Shown piece by piece: positions 35,466 through 46,529 of a DNA stretch of 64,000 nucleotides. The stretch lies in the NCBI GenBank assembly GCA_907164885.2, contig OU015490.1:218516391-218580390 (forward strand). The letters are read 5' to 3'. This stretch comes from Dolomedes plantarius (taxonomy: Eukaryota > Arthropoda > Arachnida > Araneae > Dolomedidae). Both the position numbers and the translations under genes were made by a program. The notes beneath the pieces were generated by a model. It was not told where the DNA came from. It saw nothing but the letters and a program-made list of their open reading frames with translations, and did no database searches. The first letter of the stretch is position 1. Each line of letters opens with the position of its first letter.

Positions 35466-36961
35466 CACTAGTTATAAAAAATGAAGGAAAAATCACAAAA
35501 AAGAGGGATAACACGTTCAAAACTTGGCCAATCTGTTTAAAATTATAATATGTTGTTAAGTAAAAGGTGCTGAACAATACTACGTTATGCAAAATAGTGG
35601 CGCTGCAGTCGGAATACGTAATTTGCGAGGATCATAAAAGTACATGTCTGAGAGCAAGGCTGCAATTGCCGCTGCGAGGCTGAGATTAGACATCTGGCAT
35701 AGTCAAATTGTAACAATGACCTCCAGGCATCATTTGACCGAAGAACTGTGATGGCGAGCTATTTGGAGACTAGAGGCAGGACAAAGTCAGACAGAAGTGG
35801 CCAGATGGCTAAATGTGAGTCCGTGTGTGGTTCATAGACTTTGGCAATAATTTCTAACCACGGATTCGGCATCCAGGAGGTTCAGCCAAGGACGGCCATA
35901 CGCTATGACGAGTGCCGACGACCGATATTTGTCATTATGCGCACGAAGCAATAGAACCGCAACTCCGTCTGAACTCATTCCTCCGTCGCTGCAAGCTCCG
36001 GAAGGTTGGTATCAACATTAACCGTGCGTAGAAGACTTCACGAAGGTGGTCTTTTTGCGAGGTGACCAGCAATTTGCGTCCCGCTCACGTCACGCCATAG
36101 GCGGGAACGTTTGCAGTGGGCACGTCAACATGTCCACTAGACGCGTGATCAATGGAGGGCCGTTCTCTTTACGGATGAGTCCAGGTTTAGCCTCCAAAGA
36201 GATAGTAGGCGTATTTTGATTTGGAGAGAACCTGGAACTCGTTTTCATCCATCACACATCCGTGAAAGAGATGCATACGGTTCAAGCAGTGTCTGTGTTT
36301 GGGTTGGTATCTCTTTGGGTGGACGCACAGACCTCCATGTCTTTCCCCGTGGAAATGTGAATGCTCACACCTATAGAGATGACATCCTTGATGCTTATGT
36401 GAGCCCTTATACCGGGGCAATAGGTAATGCTTTTGTGCTACAGGACGATAACGCGAGACTGCACAGTGCTCGCATCGTGGATGCTTATCTTGAGCAGGAA
36501 ACAATTCAGCGCATGGAGTGGTCAGCTTGATCACCGGACTTGAATCCTATCGAGCATGTTTGGGACGCTTTAGGACGACGTATAGCTGCACTCAATCCTC
36601 CTCCTAGGACCCTAGCCACGCTTTCAACTGCTTTTCAAGAGCAATGGCTTTCACTTCCTACAGAACTCGTAGACCGCATAATTGACAGCATCACACATCG
36701 CTGTATGTGCTGTATTGCTTCTCGGGGGGATCATACGCCATATTAAAGGTACTTTTCCTATACCAAACTGACACATCCGATTTGTTCATTGTATACATAT
36801 GCTAGTTTCTATAACACCATAATTGTCTGGCGATTTCTTTTTATGCTATTTTATACCTACCTATCTGCTGTATAATGTGTATAAGTTTCATTAAATTCTA
36901 CGCGTAACTTTTTGAGTAATCGCTATTTTTGTGAATTTTCCTTAATTTTTGATAACCAGTG
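35466..36961 (+). mobile_element. Tc1-type element, family C, inside the satellite
   Basis: TIRs CACTAGTTATAAAAAATGAA and (inverted) CACTGGTTATCAAAAATTAA lie inside TA. It was inserted into the TA that closes a satellite hairpin (AAAGGTA|TATTTGAG). Length 1496 bp, with one broken transposase. Confidence 0.9.
35644..36746 (+). pseudogene. Tc1 transposase, family C, near-complete but broken
   Basis: HTH region LEAGQSQTEVARWLNVSP, a GRP linker near 35895, then the DDE domain: FTDESRFSLQRD (first Asp), VLQDDNARLHSARIVDAYL (second Asp) and SPDLNPIEHVWDALGRR (final Glu). Stops occur after HHLTEEL, in LWQ-stop-FLTT, and just before SPDLNP, and a frameshift lies near 36010. The two halves of the catalytic core are otherwise well preserved, so it is younger than the family A copies. 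Confidence 0.9.
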
Positions 36962-37255
36962 TATATTTGAGAAGTCAAATTTGAGAAATTTTTTATCAAC
37001 TGAACATTGTGTTACTTGGAAACTACCTTTGCTATGACCTGATTGAGTTTCAGGCGTAGTAAAGGTATATTTGAGAAGTCATTTAAGAAATTTTTGATTA
37101 ACTGAACATTGCTTTCCTTAAAAACTACCTTTGCTATGACCTGATTGAGTTTCAGACGTAGTAAAGGTATATTTGAGAAATTTTTGATCAACTGAACATT
37201 GTTTTTATTGAAAACTACCTTTTTTATGACCTCATTGAGTTTCAGCCTAATCCGC

Positions 37256-37535
37256 ACATTTTATCATTTAAATTGAGAATCCCAGGTATTAATAATTTAT
37301 CCCAGTATAAATAAAAATGCCTTACTTTATTAACAAAATTTCAGTCTTTGCCGTTTAACTTGCGTATCTATTTAAATAAAATCGTTAGTCAGCAACGTGT
37401 TAAGATGAAAGTTTATAATATTTGGAAATTCAAAAATCAGAGATTACGAAGGGGAGAGGTTTGTATAGTCATTTAGTTTTTCATCATGTATAAGACGAAC
37501 GGAAAATTCTGTGTTTGAGAATAGAATGGTTGGTT
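37256..37535. other. Unassigned stretch
   Basis: AT-rich; nothing recognised. Confidence 0.4.
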
Positions 37536-37539
37536 GGTT

Positions 37540-37692
37540 GAAAGTACTACTGTCATTTTTTGCTACACGAGGGCTAATTAGAAAGGGACCTACTGCTTAA
37601 AGCCGATTCCAAACGGCTACAAATATCCATGCCAACAGTAGGACTCGAACCCACAGCAGCGTCCTAGTCATTCGGTCATCGTCTGGCTAAGA
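37540..37692 (-). mobile_element. tRNA-derived SINE (minus strand)
   Basis: On the minus strand a type-II-like head reads GATGACCGAATGACTAGG and then a B box GGGTTCGAGTCCTA. The body continues toward 37540. The head is degenerate and does not fold as a functional tRNA. Confidence 0.5.
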
Positions 37693-37899
37693 ATAGAATG
37701 GAACGATCAGGAAACGTTCTTATTAGATTACCTTTTCACTTTAATTAGTTTTATCATCAAATATATACAAAAAAAAGTAAGCACAACGAGAAATTGGGAG
37801 AAATGAATTTCAAAGTAAAAGGGGAAAGCACATAAATATTGGAATATGTATTTGATAATAGGTAGTTTAGATTAAAACTCTAACGCTGACACCTACTGC

Positions 37900-38272
37900 A
37901 CTATTTTGGATGGCAGTGTGCTTCCTACGTTGTGGCAGTTTTACGGGTTGGACCTATGTTACTTCTAGGACGACAATGCCAGCTGTAATGTTGCGAGGTC
38001 CACCAAGGATTGGTATGGTGACAAAGGGGTTAACCGAATGGACTGGTCTGCCCTGAGCCCAGACCTGAACCCTATCGAGAGCCTCTGGGACGAGTTGGAT
38101 CACCGAATTAAGGGTGCAACAACCGTCCAAAATCGGTGAAGGAACTTATATATGTCTTCTCCAAGCCGAGTGGAAGAAAATTCCTCTAGCCGTCATACAA
38201 GGACTTGTGGAAAGCATGCCCCGGCAGGTTGAGGCTGTAATTGTCTCTCGTGGAGGGTCTACCAACTATTGA
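37900..38272 (+). pseudogene. Tc1-like transposase C-terminal remnant
   Basis: Reading frames give a DDNASCN-like segment, then ALSPDLNPIESLWDELDHRI, then after a frameshift MPRQVEAVIVSRGG before the stop. No TIRs are visible nearby, so it is an old fragment of a fourth Tc1 lineage. Confidence 0.75.
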
Positions 38273-38274
38273 AT

Positions 38275-38680
38275 ATGAATACATTTTATTTTTATTTTCT
38301 ATCACAGGTGTCGAAATACTTATTGGTAGATAGGTACATACACACACATAAATACATACATTGTTTCAGAAAATAATTTTCAAGCTTTTTTCGAGTAGCA
38401 ACATCTTTCTCTAATAGTCAAGTAACCCGCAACCTCCTTTACTAATAGTCAAGCAACTTCCAACCCCCTTTCCTAATGGCTTAAATGTGAAGATGAAAAG
38501 ACACGTTAAACGTACAATTTTTTGAAAATCATTTTAACTTAACACTTAACTAACATACTAGTGCGAATAATCAAAATAGGATTTTTAACATGTATAAATC
38601 TGGTGATCTTTTAATATTTTTCTGTAACCACCACTGTGAATCTCAAGTCCTTTCCTTTAATTTTTCAAATGTATAATTCA
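38275..38680. other. Unassigned stretch
   Basis: A ~26-bp imperfect duplication of TAATAGTCAAG.AAC..(C)AACC occurs near 38412-38470. No gene. Confidence 0.4.
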
Positions 38681-38753
38681 ACTAGCTGAATACCCGAGCT
38701 TCGCTACGAAGTACATTCAAATTAAATACAACGATCAATGCATTCAATTAATG

Positions 38754-38818
<65 letters not shown>

Positions 38819-39436
38819 CGTAACGGATATTTTGATAGACAAAATAATGTAGAAGAAAATATTGAAATTAATTCTAATAGAGCATACTAAAGAATATAGT
38901 ACAGTTAATATAGTGTAGTTTGAGGAACATTTCCTTTACTGTATTTTAACATTTTTTTGGTTAATGTCCAATCGTCTGCCACATTAGAAAGAAAAAAAAA
39001 GTTAGTTTATTTCGTTGTTATGCACGTGATGATAAATTAATTTAAAGTATCACAAAAAGAAAAGAAACCACGTGATCAGCATTTAATAAATTAAATTCTA
39101 AAAATGAATCTAAAAATTCACCAAAAATCAGAAAGTGGAGGCAAAGATTCGAAAAAGATTTCATTTCAAATGAATTTTTTATGATCATTCTCGTGATATA
39201 AATTTTATAACCCTCAGATTATTATTTCAAATGCAAACTTTAAAGAATGTTACAAAAACAGCTTAAGTATTGAATTTTTAAAAAATCGAAGAAGAATTTT
39301 TCAAAAATATTTCTTAGTGCACCCCTACACTATAAGAAGAATCGCCATGCAAAATTCAACCCTTTAGGTCCAGCGGTTTGGTCTATGCTTTATATGTCAG
39401 CCAGTCAGTCAGTTACGGAACTGTTTTATATATATA
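38681..39436 (-). mobile_element. Helitron-type non-autonomous element, family B, copy 1
   Basis: On the minus strand it ends GGGTATTCAGCTAGT|T (CTRRT-3'). Its 5' side has TATAAAACAGTTCCGTAACT, TGACTGACTGACTG and AACCGCTGGACC. It matches 46530-47091 and 53971-54755. A (TA)n run (38757-38813) has expanded inside it. No coding sequence. Confidence 0.6.
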
Positions 39437-39439
39437 CAT

Positions 39440-40242
39440 AAAAAATTTAATAAGCAAATTTTCAAGTCAATGAACAACGATAGTAGAATGATTAATTCAG
39501 TGCAGCCACATTGAACTGGATAAACTTTGAAGGTTTTCCTCGGGGATATCAGTATAAAAATAATTTTAAAATACCACCTCCTATTGAAAGCACTTTCGAC
39601 ATCTGTGGGGTTCACGGCTCAGAGGTTTGAAATCCGGACTTCAGATTTCTCTCATAAATAGCACTTAACGTATTCCTCTATAGCATACAGCACACTTCTT
39701 GCTTTGGTTTATTTTTATCTCGATCTAGATAAATGCATGGCGGCGGGTTTCTTTAGCAACTCACTTTCTTCCAGGGTATGATGTCATCATTGCGATAACA
39801 ATGACAAGTAAATTGTTATCGGCAGCTTCAAGGTGGGTGGTTAGAAAACAATACACAAGTTAAACTACTGGGCCCAAACAAACGCGATGTTATCGGCGAT
39901 TGTTTGCAGTAAAAGTATCTTTTGTTAATTATAGTGCCATATAAATTCATAAGATACCTCATTATACCTGTAAGTCCCCATGCATTGAAATGTAATATCT
40001 TTATAGAGAAAGAGTGTAAGGGAGGAAAGAATTTTCGCAGGTTGTCGGTCTTTGACGGCCAACTGAAGAAATAATTATATATAATGTAGAAAATAATATA
40101 TATTACATGTTGTATCTCTTCAGACTCAATGTGCTTTTGATTCGTTTACTCGTGTAGTGGTTATTGAAGACGATATGTGAGTAAATGAATCATGTTTTTA
40201 ACTGTTATTCATCTACAGTTTTAGGCATGGTCACTAATGATT

Positions 40243-40246
<4 letters not shown>
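39440..40246. other. Unassigned stretch
   Basis: No gene, tandem unit or paired ends recognised. Confidence 0.4.

Positions 40247-40302
<56 letters not shown>
40247..40302. repeat. (TA)n microsatellite
   Basis: About 28 TA units; the target of the adjacent Tc1 end. Confidence 0.95.
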
Positions 40303-40305
<3 letters not shown>

Positions 40306-40316
40306 GAATATATATA

Positions 40317-40590
40317 CACTCGTCAAAAGTGAAATTGCAACACCATGAAGGAATGCTAATAGCGATGTGAAAATAACAGGATCGGTAGAGGTACGACACA
40401 TATGCAGATGATTAAAGAAACAAAGATATGGAAAATTAAACTGTTTATTCAGTATCGAATGTGCCCACCACCGGCAGCTATACAGACCTCTAAACGGCGA
40501 GGCATATTGTCTATGAGGCTATTAATGATCTCCTGAGATATTCCTTGCCAAGCCGAGTCCACTGCAGCTGTCAATTAATCTACGGTATGC
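40317..40590 (-). mobile_element. Tc1-type element, family D, one end only
   Basis: It starts at TA with CACTCGTCAAAAGTGAAATT and then, on the minus strand, codes for the C-terminus of a Tc1 transposase (…EIINSLIDNMPRRLEVCIAA, GGGHI). It is truncated at about 40590. The same TIR begins the element at 43203. Confidence 0.75.
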
Positions 40591-40858
40591 AACTACGGTG
40601 CCCTGTGCACCGCAAGCCCGAGGCTGCTGGCCAGGCGCAAAAAACAAACAAACATGTGGCTATTATTTGTAGGGTCGGTAGATTTAGGGGATCGAGAAGC
40701 TAACCCACTCCTGAATTCGGACATTTACACGTGTAGAAATGCAAAGGCATGGGATTCATGGGAAGTTCTGTGGCTAAGGGTTTCAAAGCGATAAATTAAT
40801 ATTACTGGGGATTGGATTTAGGGAAGGGAGTTTAAATTCTAGAATGGAGGGCATAATA
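40591..40858. other. Unassigned stretch
   Basis: No gene or repeat recognised. Confidence 0.35.
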
Positions 40859-41627
40859 CAAGGTGCGCCTATAAGGTAACCGGACAGTTTTTTATAAATA
40901 AGAAAAATATTACTCACCTTCAAATCAATTTATCTCCTTCAAAATAATCGCCAAAGGAGTCTATACAATTTTTCCAACGTTTCTACAAGTCATCGAAACA
41001 CTGTTTATAGGCGCTGGAACTAACCGTTCGCAAAATACACGTAACGTTTGATTTAATACCCGAGACGTTTTCAAATCTCTGTCCTTTCCTGGCCATCTTA
41101 AACTTCGGAAAAACTAAAAAATCAGCTGGCGAGAAGTTGGGAGAAATATGGTGGGTGATTTAACACTATAATCGAATTCTTAGAAAGATATTGTTGTACA
41201 GAAATTGCTGTATGGGGCCTAGCATTATCGTGTAAAATAAACCATTGCCCAGAATCAAACAATTCCTTCCTAACTCGCCTTATCCTGTTTCTTAATCGAA
41301 AAAGCACCTCCTCGTAAAAATACTGATTAATTGTTTGATTTTCAGGAACAAATTTGTGGTGAATAAGTCCTTTGTAATCGGAAAATGCAAAATCCATGAA
41401 AGGACAGAGATTTGAAAACGTCTCGGATATCAAATCAAATGTTACGCGTATTTTGCGAACGGTTAGTTCCAACGCCTATGAACAGTGTTTCGATTACTTG
41501 AAGAAACGTTGGAAAAATTCTATAGACTCCTTTGGCGATTATTTTTAATGAGATAAATTCATTTGATGGTGAGTAATATTTTTCTTATTTGTAAAAAATG
41601 GTCCGGTTACTTTATGGGCGCACCTTG
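40859..41627 (-). mobile_element. Fold-back mariner derivative with ~240-bp inverted arms
   Basis: The TIRs CAAGGTGCGCCTATAAGGTA and (inverted) CAAGGTGCGCCCATAAAGTA are bounded by TA. The inversion continues for about 240 bp: 40859-41099 is the near-perfect reverse complement of 41394-41627. Both arms encode the same transposase C-terminus, the left arm on the minus strand and the right arm on the plus strand, around a central stretch of catalytic-domain sequence. An intact mariner has only short TIRs, so this palindrome arose by rearrangement. Confidence 0.85.
41122..41400 (-). pseudogene. mariner transposase, central catalytic fragment
   Basis: The minus-strand reading has a GLIHHKFVPENQTINQYFYE segment, a RLRNRIRRVRKEL segment and WFILHDNARPHTAISVQQYL (second catalytic Asp), then HPPYFSQLLAS and a stop where the family motif is HPPYSPDLAPCD. 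The N-terminal half is absent; the coding strand upstream of this fragment runs into the opposite-strand arm. Confidence 0.8.
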
Positions 41628-41654
41628 TATTTAAGATATTACATACATACATAC

Positions 41655-41656
<2 letters not shown>

Positions 41657-41718
<62 letters not shown>

Positions 41719-41730
41719 AGTGTGTGTGTA
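41657..41730. repeat. (TA)n(TG)n microsatellite
   Basis: TA run then TG run, abutting the left TA of the next Tc1 element. Confidence 0.95.
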
Positions 41731-43149
41731 CACTGTCACAAAAAAAAATATATGCACCCAGAAAGAAACTAGCTACTATCACGAAACAATATGTATGTAG
41801 TGTATGAGGAGATAAGCAAATGATTACAAATTCAGAAGAACAGACCGTTTTATTAAGAAGATATGGCATGAAAAAGGTTATAAAACATTAAATAGTAAAT
41901 CCACCTCTGGCAGCTATATAAGCCGAAACACGGCGTGGCATCGAATCAATGAGGTCGCCTATGACCTCCTGCGGAAGATCATGGCATAATCTTTGCAACT
42001 GGGAAGTTTATTCACCACTATTCCGGGACGGCTGCAGTTGCCTTCCAAGCACGTCCCCCCACGTGTTCTATTGGCGAGAGGTCTGGGGACCTGGCAGGCC
42101 ATGGGAGTACGTTATATCCTTGAAGACATTGTTGGGAGAGTCTCGCAGTATGTGGACGAACGTTGTCTTGCTGATAAATGGCACCTGGGCGACTTGATAG
42201 CATAAGCAGTACAACTGGCGTTAAAATCTCGTCCACGTAACAGCGTGCCGTCAAAGTGCATTGAAGGACGACTAGAGGTGATCATGTGTCCCGAAAAATC
42301 ACTCCCCACACTGTCACACCTTGTGTAATGGCCGTATACCTGTCGACAACAAATGCCGGATCGGACCGGTGGCCTGGCCGCCTCCACACGCGTGTGCGCT
42401 GATCATCAGCATTGAGACTGAATCGGGATTCATCTCTGAAGATCACATGCCTCCAGTCGGTCACACTCCAGCTTGTCCGAGGTCGGCAAAAATCCAATCG
42501 ACAGTGCCTATGATGTGGGGTCAGTGGTAGGCGTCTTAATGGACGTCGGCTCCTTATACCTGTGTCAGCCAGTCGTCTCCGAATGGTTTCCCTTGATACC
42601 ATCGAATGTCTGGAAGGTGATAAATGGCGTCGAACCGATTCTTGCGACGTTGTTGGTGCGGACGTGGCAGCTCTTGTGATCGCGATCCTCGAGCGCATTT
42701 GTGATCCTGGGAAGCCCTAACCTTCCGCGACGGTAGACTATCCCTTCCGTGATCCATTGTTGCCAACACCGAGCAACTACCATATCGCTCCGACCGAGTT
42801 GGCGGCCGATACGCCTGTTCGACCAACCTGATTCTCTGGGTCCTACTATACGCCCCCTCTCAAAGTCCGACAATTGCTCGTATTGTCGCCGGTTACGTCT
42901 CAGAGGCATCTCTAGTCACAATACCGTCCATCCAAGTCGACAGATTGTTTTGAATAACCCTATGGCACGACGAATCATGCTTTTAAACTCTCCCAGCTGC
43001 GCATCTCATATGCGCATAGCGCGCTTACCCCTGTCTCATTGGCGTCGAAATTTTAATAATTTGCATATCCCTTACCAGACTACATTCCTGCAAAGTTTCG
43101 TGATAGTAACTCAATTTCTTCTGGGTGCATATATTTTTTTTGTGACAGA

Positions 43150-43152
<3 letters not shown>
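41731..43152 (-). mobile_element. Tc1-type element, family B, copy 2
   Basis: Left TIR CACTGTCACAAAAAAAAATA (one dinucleotide shorter than copy 1) and right TIR ...TTTTGTGACAGAGTG. TA precedes it; the right flank is a TG/TA microsatellite that has probably eroded the other TA. Length 1422 bp. Confidence 0.88.
41888..42909 (-). pseudogene. Tc1 transposase, family B, decayed
   Basis: It starts MPLRRNRRQYEQLSDFERGR, with intact first HTH (GWSNRRIGRQLGRSDMVVAR) and WITEGIVYRRGR. A frameshift follows near 42690; then ESRFSLNADDQRTRVWRR (first Asp region), a further shift, QQDNVRPHTARLSQQCLQGY (second Asp) and SPDLSPIEHVGGRAWK, where the shift after IEHV removes the final conserved Trp context. 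It ends RRVSAYIAARGG. More complete than copy 1 but inactive. Confidence 0.9.

Positions 43153-43202
<50 letters not shown>
43153..43202. repeat. (TA)n microsatellite between two Tc1 elements
   Basis: About 24 TA units separate the right TIR of family B from the left TIR of family D. Confidence 0.9.
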
Positions 43203-43205
<3 letters not shown>

Positions 43206-43741
43206 TCGTCAAAAGTGAAATTGCAACACCATGAAGAAATTCGCGTAGCGAGGTGAAAATAACAGGATCGGTAGATGTCAGAGACATATGCAAATGATTA
43301 AATGCGCGTGCGCATCTGGTCACACGATACCCAGTTTCTGGCTATAAAAGCCAGTAACTGCCCCACTCTTTATATGCTATCAATGACAGATTATTGTTGT
43401 AACGGAACTTGAAGAAGGGTAGAAAATGCATCGGACACATCAGCTATCTGAATACCAGCAGTTATCGTCTGAGGAACGAGAACGTATCCCAGAACTGCAT
43501 GAGCTCGGTTTGTCCATGCGCGCAATTGCCAGTCGTGTTGAACGAAACGTCAGTACAATTCAGCGATGCGTGGCACGATGGACGCAGGATCATCTGAGAA
43601 CACGGCAAAGAGGCAGTGGATCATCCAGGTGAACGTCAGAACGCACTGATAGGCAATTTCAGCGAATGTTTCGTGGGGACCCGTTCGCCACGGCAAGTCA
43701 TATTCAAACCTACCTACCACTGTCAGATAGGGCATCTGGCT

Positions 43742-44609
43742 TAGGGATGCGACATCGATAACAAAACATCGATGTTTTGAAACATCGATATTCAATATTA
43801 AAACATCGATGCTAATAAAACATCGCCCACAAACCAACGATGTTTTTAAACATCGATGTTTTAGAACATCCATTTTTTAAAACTGGTTTAGTAACCTCTA
43901 GCATTAATGTTACTTCGATTAGTCGTGGGGGGGGGGGGGGTGGAGGATTTAATTTTACTCTGCGATTGGGCTGACAGAAATGACAAAATCTTGGTTGCCT
44001 TTGCCTTGGTCTACATTGATGACTCAGAATTTTCGTTGTAAATATCGCGATGTTTTGCCTTCAAATGTCCAGATAAATTCGTGGTATTGACAGAAGTTTT
44101 GAGGGACTTAAGGCAAATATTGCATTTCGCCAATTTGTCAGAGGTTTTCCAAAAATATTTCCAAACGGTACTTTTGGGAGGCATCTTACTAATAATATTA
44201 ACGTTAACTTACATAAAACCAGAACAAAACAAAAACTTAAATGGCTGCTCTCGTGTATATACTATTTATAAAATAAAACCCCATGGAAGGTTCTGTAGTG
44301 TCAGGAACATTCCAAACGCTCTGATTGGTTCATTGGTTGTTGATTGCCATTTGTCTGTTTGCTAAGGAATCGTTCCCCCTTTTCAGAATTCAGACTTACA
44401 TTTACTGAGTGTGAAAATTATGCTAGGTGGTAAATTTTTTTACTATGGTACTCTTTCATTTAAAAAAAACATCGAGACAACGTAAAACATCGAGCTCAAA
44501 ACATCGATGTTAAAAAAACATTGGCCCCAATAAATCGATGTTTAGGACATCGATGCTTTTATCAAAACATTGATGTTTTGAAAACATCGACATCGATGTC
44601 GCATCCCTA
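43742..44609 (-). mobile_element. hAT element with BED-finger remnant
   Basis: The TIR TAGGGATGCGACATCGAT is perfect at both ends, and ATCTGGCT is duplicated exactly at 43734-43741 and 44610-44617. Both subterminal regions hold many AACATCGATGTTTT-type palindromic words, likely transposase-binding sites. The inside keeps the first exon of a hAT transposase on the minus strand; the catalytic part is deleted. Confidence 0.92.
44011..44184 (-). pseudogene. hAT transposase N-terminus: BED zinc finger
   Basis: A 57-codon frame starts MPPKSTVWKYFWKTSDKLAK, then C-N-I-C (residues 21-24) and H-L-K-A-K-H (40-45), giving the C-x2-C...H-x4-H pattern of a BED finger with the usual aromatic WKYF lead. 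It ends in TAG, but the same frame continues open afterwards for about 46 codons into a proline-rich tract. BED fingers bind transposon ends; this one sits in the middle of a hAT element whose catalytic domain is gone. Confidence 0.85.
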
Positions 44610-45180
44610 ATCTGGCTCCTGCCAAACCATCCGTAACAGGTTGCATGAGGCAGGGATGCTCGCACGGCGGCCAGCCACTGGGGTTCCTTTAACCACTTGA
44701 CACAGGGCTGCCCGTCTGGCTTGGTGTCCACGTGATCGTTACTGGACGAACTAATGGTATCGGGTATTGTTTTCAGAGGAATCCCGTGTTTTTTATGGAG
44801 GAATGACGGTCGTGGACATGTGTGGCGGCTTCGAGGAGAACGTTACATGCAAGCCCATATTGTCGAACATCACACCTGTCGAACACGGGGCTTCATGGTT
44901 TGGGGTGGCATCACTGGGGTGGCGGACAACCCTTGTGAACATTACTGACAATTTAACATCGGCCCGGTACGTAACACAAGTTGTTATACCTGCGGTTCGG
45001 CCACTTGTGCAGGTCACCCCCAGCACGTTATTCCAGCAGGACAATGTCCAGCCTCATGACGCACGTCACATTATGAACTGCCTCAATGGAATTCCCATCC
45101 TTCCCTGGCCCCTCCCTTATATGCACCCGAGGCCCTTGCAAGCCTTTTGTAGTTATGTCACAAGGATATTTTTATGATTT

Positions 45181-46529
45181 CAAATATTTATCGCTTTGAT
45201 GGAAGCATTCTTTCCATTAAAGTCACGAGAATAAGTAAGGCGATTAAGTTTTATCTTTTGTCAAATTGAATTTTTAAATCTCCCGAAGGTATTGGAAATT
45301 ATAGTATATATCAAAAAGATATCTCTATCCGGAAAGATAGGTTTAAAGGTACAGTTCTTCCGCGTGAAATGTGCCTGGCTGTGGAAGTTACGTCCAAACG
45401 TAAAAGAGGAAGTAGACAGTATACAGAATTCCACAACTTGGGTTAATCTATAACTTCCGATCTTAGACATCCCATTCCCTCCCGACTCCATCACCCCTAA
45501 TTCACCACTAGACCCTACGGTTAGCGTAAACACACTGAGGGTCTGTTCACATAGGAGTCTGGTAGCGAAAGCGGAAAAGGAAAGATGGCGCTGAGACGGA
45601 AATAAACCAATCAAAGGCGTTAAAAATTTCGTTGCTAATCGTTTGGAGGCTTGTCATTGGTTAAATATATTTCAATAATTTAAAACTTCCGCTACCGGAC
45701 TCTTATGTGAATAGGCCCTTACTTGCAGGTGGTCAGGACAAAGGCAGATGGACAGTAGTGAAATATATCTAATTCTGATTTAATACTGAGATTTTGTAAG
45801 CAATTTCAATTTACTACGGCTTTAGGAAGAATCTCTTTTCAGCACTTTATACTCCAGCAGTAATACTCTGATTCTCAGGCAGCCATACAAGCTATCGTAA
45901 ATTACAGCTGAGCATCCACTTCCATAGCTGTTGTGTAATGGAGCATCTTTGCAATTTTAATTGCATTTTGTTATATCATTTGAATTATTTAATGTTCTTA
46001 GCTTTGCCTTTTAATGTATTGTGCCCAAGGATGTTGTCCATAGACACTCTGAATTGTAAAGGAAAAATACAGTTTAAGGGGAAAAACCTTTCCTTTTTTC
46101 ACAAGGCTTATCTTGATTTAAAAAGGTTCAAACAATACTTCTTTAAAAATCTCATTTAATGCGGAAAAATATTGCAGTTCAAGAAAACAATTCCGGGACC
46201 CAACATTTATAACAAAGATCCCCATTTATGGTTACATTTATCGAAGCTCTTTAAACTTTGGAATAACTCTGTAGACACAAATTTTGGGCTCTAAAATCCC
46301 TCGAACAAAAACTACAATTCGCTACAGATTTTATTTTCTATTTTATTCTCTGTTTGGATAACACTGTACAAAACCTTCTTCGTTCGAAATAAATTGGTAA
46401 CTGGAATTTTTGGGAATAACCCTTAATGAATTCTCATATCTCACTCAAAAATAGAAGTGTTTCGAAGTTCAAACGAAGAAAAAATCTATAAAACTGTGTT
46501 AAAATGACCACACACAAGTGACACAAATC
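45181..46529. other. Unassigned stretch
   Basis: GTCTGTTCACATAGGAGTC... (about 45540-45575) and ...GACTCTTATGTGAATAGGCCC (about 45697-45718) are inverted and may be a ~180-bp hAT-like MITE (ends AGGGTCTGTTCACATA and AGGGCCTATTCACATA). Otherwise nothing is recognised. Confidence 0.45.
45537..45719. mobile_element. Short MITE with ~25-bp TIRs
   Basis: Inverted ends AGGGTCTGTTCACATAGGAG and (from the right) AGGGCCTATTCACATAAGAG, each followed by TC(C/T)GGTAGCG. About 183 bp. The flanks do not give an unambiguous target duplication, though TIRs starting AGGG fit hAT. Confidence 0.65.

Larger units (their letters stand above)
33735..37255. repeat. ~104-bp hairpin satellite (about 20 units), split by a Tc1
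   Basis: Each unit contains ATATTTGAGAAGTCATATTT, GAGAAATTTTTGATCAACTG, AACATTGTTTTACTTGAAA and a hairpin: TACCTTTACTATG, then CCTGAA...TTCAGG, then CATAGTAAAGGTA. About 17 units lie left of the Tc1 (35466-36961) and three to its right. A block of about 719 bp (about 33.78-34.50 kb) is repeated almost exactly at 34.50-35.22 kb, a recent higher-order duplication. Minus-strand ORFs through the array are artefacts. Confidence 0.9.
43426..45177 (+). pseudogene. Tc1 transposase, family D, split by hAT
   Basis: The start MHRTHQLSEYQQLSSEERER, HTH segment ELGLSMRAIASRVERNVSTI and a stop at about 43630 are followed by a frame that reads to LSDRASG at the hAT site. After the insert it resumes with a NRLHEAGMLARRPA-like segment, LFSEESRVF (first Asp replaced by Glu in the usual DES motif), HGASWFGVASLG, and LFQQDNVQPHDARHIMNCL (second Asp). 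The final PDLNPIE block is lost in the degraded 3' end. Confidence 0.82.
43203..45180 (+). mobile_element. Tc1-type element, family D, disrupted
   Basis: Left TIR CACTCGTCAAAAGTGAAATT at a TA tract. A transposase frame follows, interrupted at 43742 by a hAT element. The right TIR was not found; homology fades at about 45180, so the 3' end is truncated or unrecognised. Confidence 0.75.

Noticed and set aside
33575..37257. Minus-strand ORFs of 81-113 codons with repeated SGHSKGSF/QLIKNFS words
   Set aside because: They lie in the ~104-bp satellite and change frame between units; no start or coding context.
44081..44365. 94-codon plus-strand ORF in the hAT element
   Set aside because: It is antisense to the BED finger exon, which has recognisable Cys/His spacing on the minus strand.
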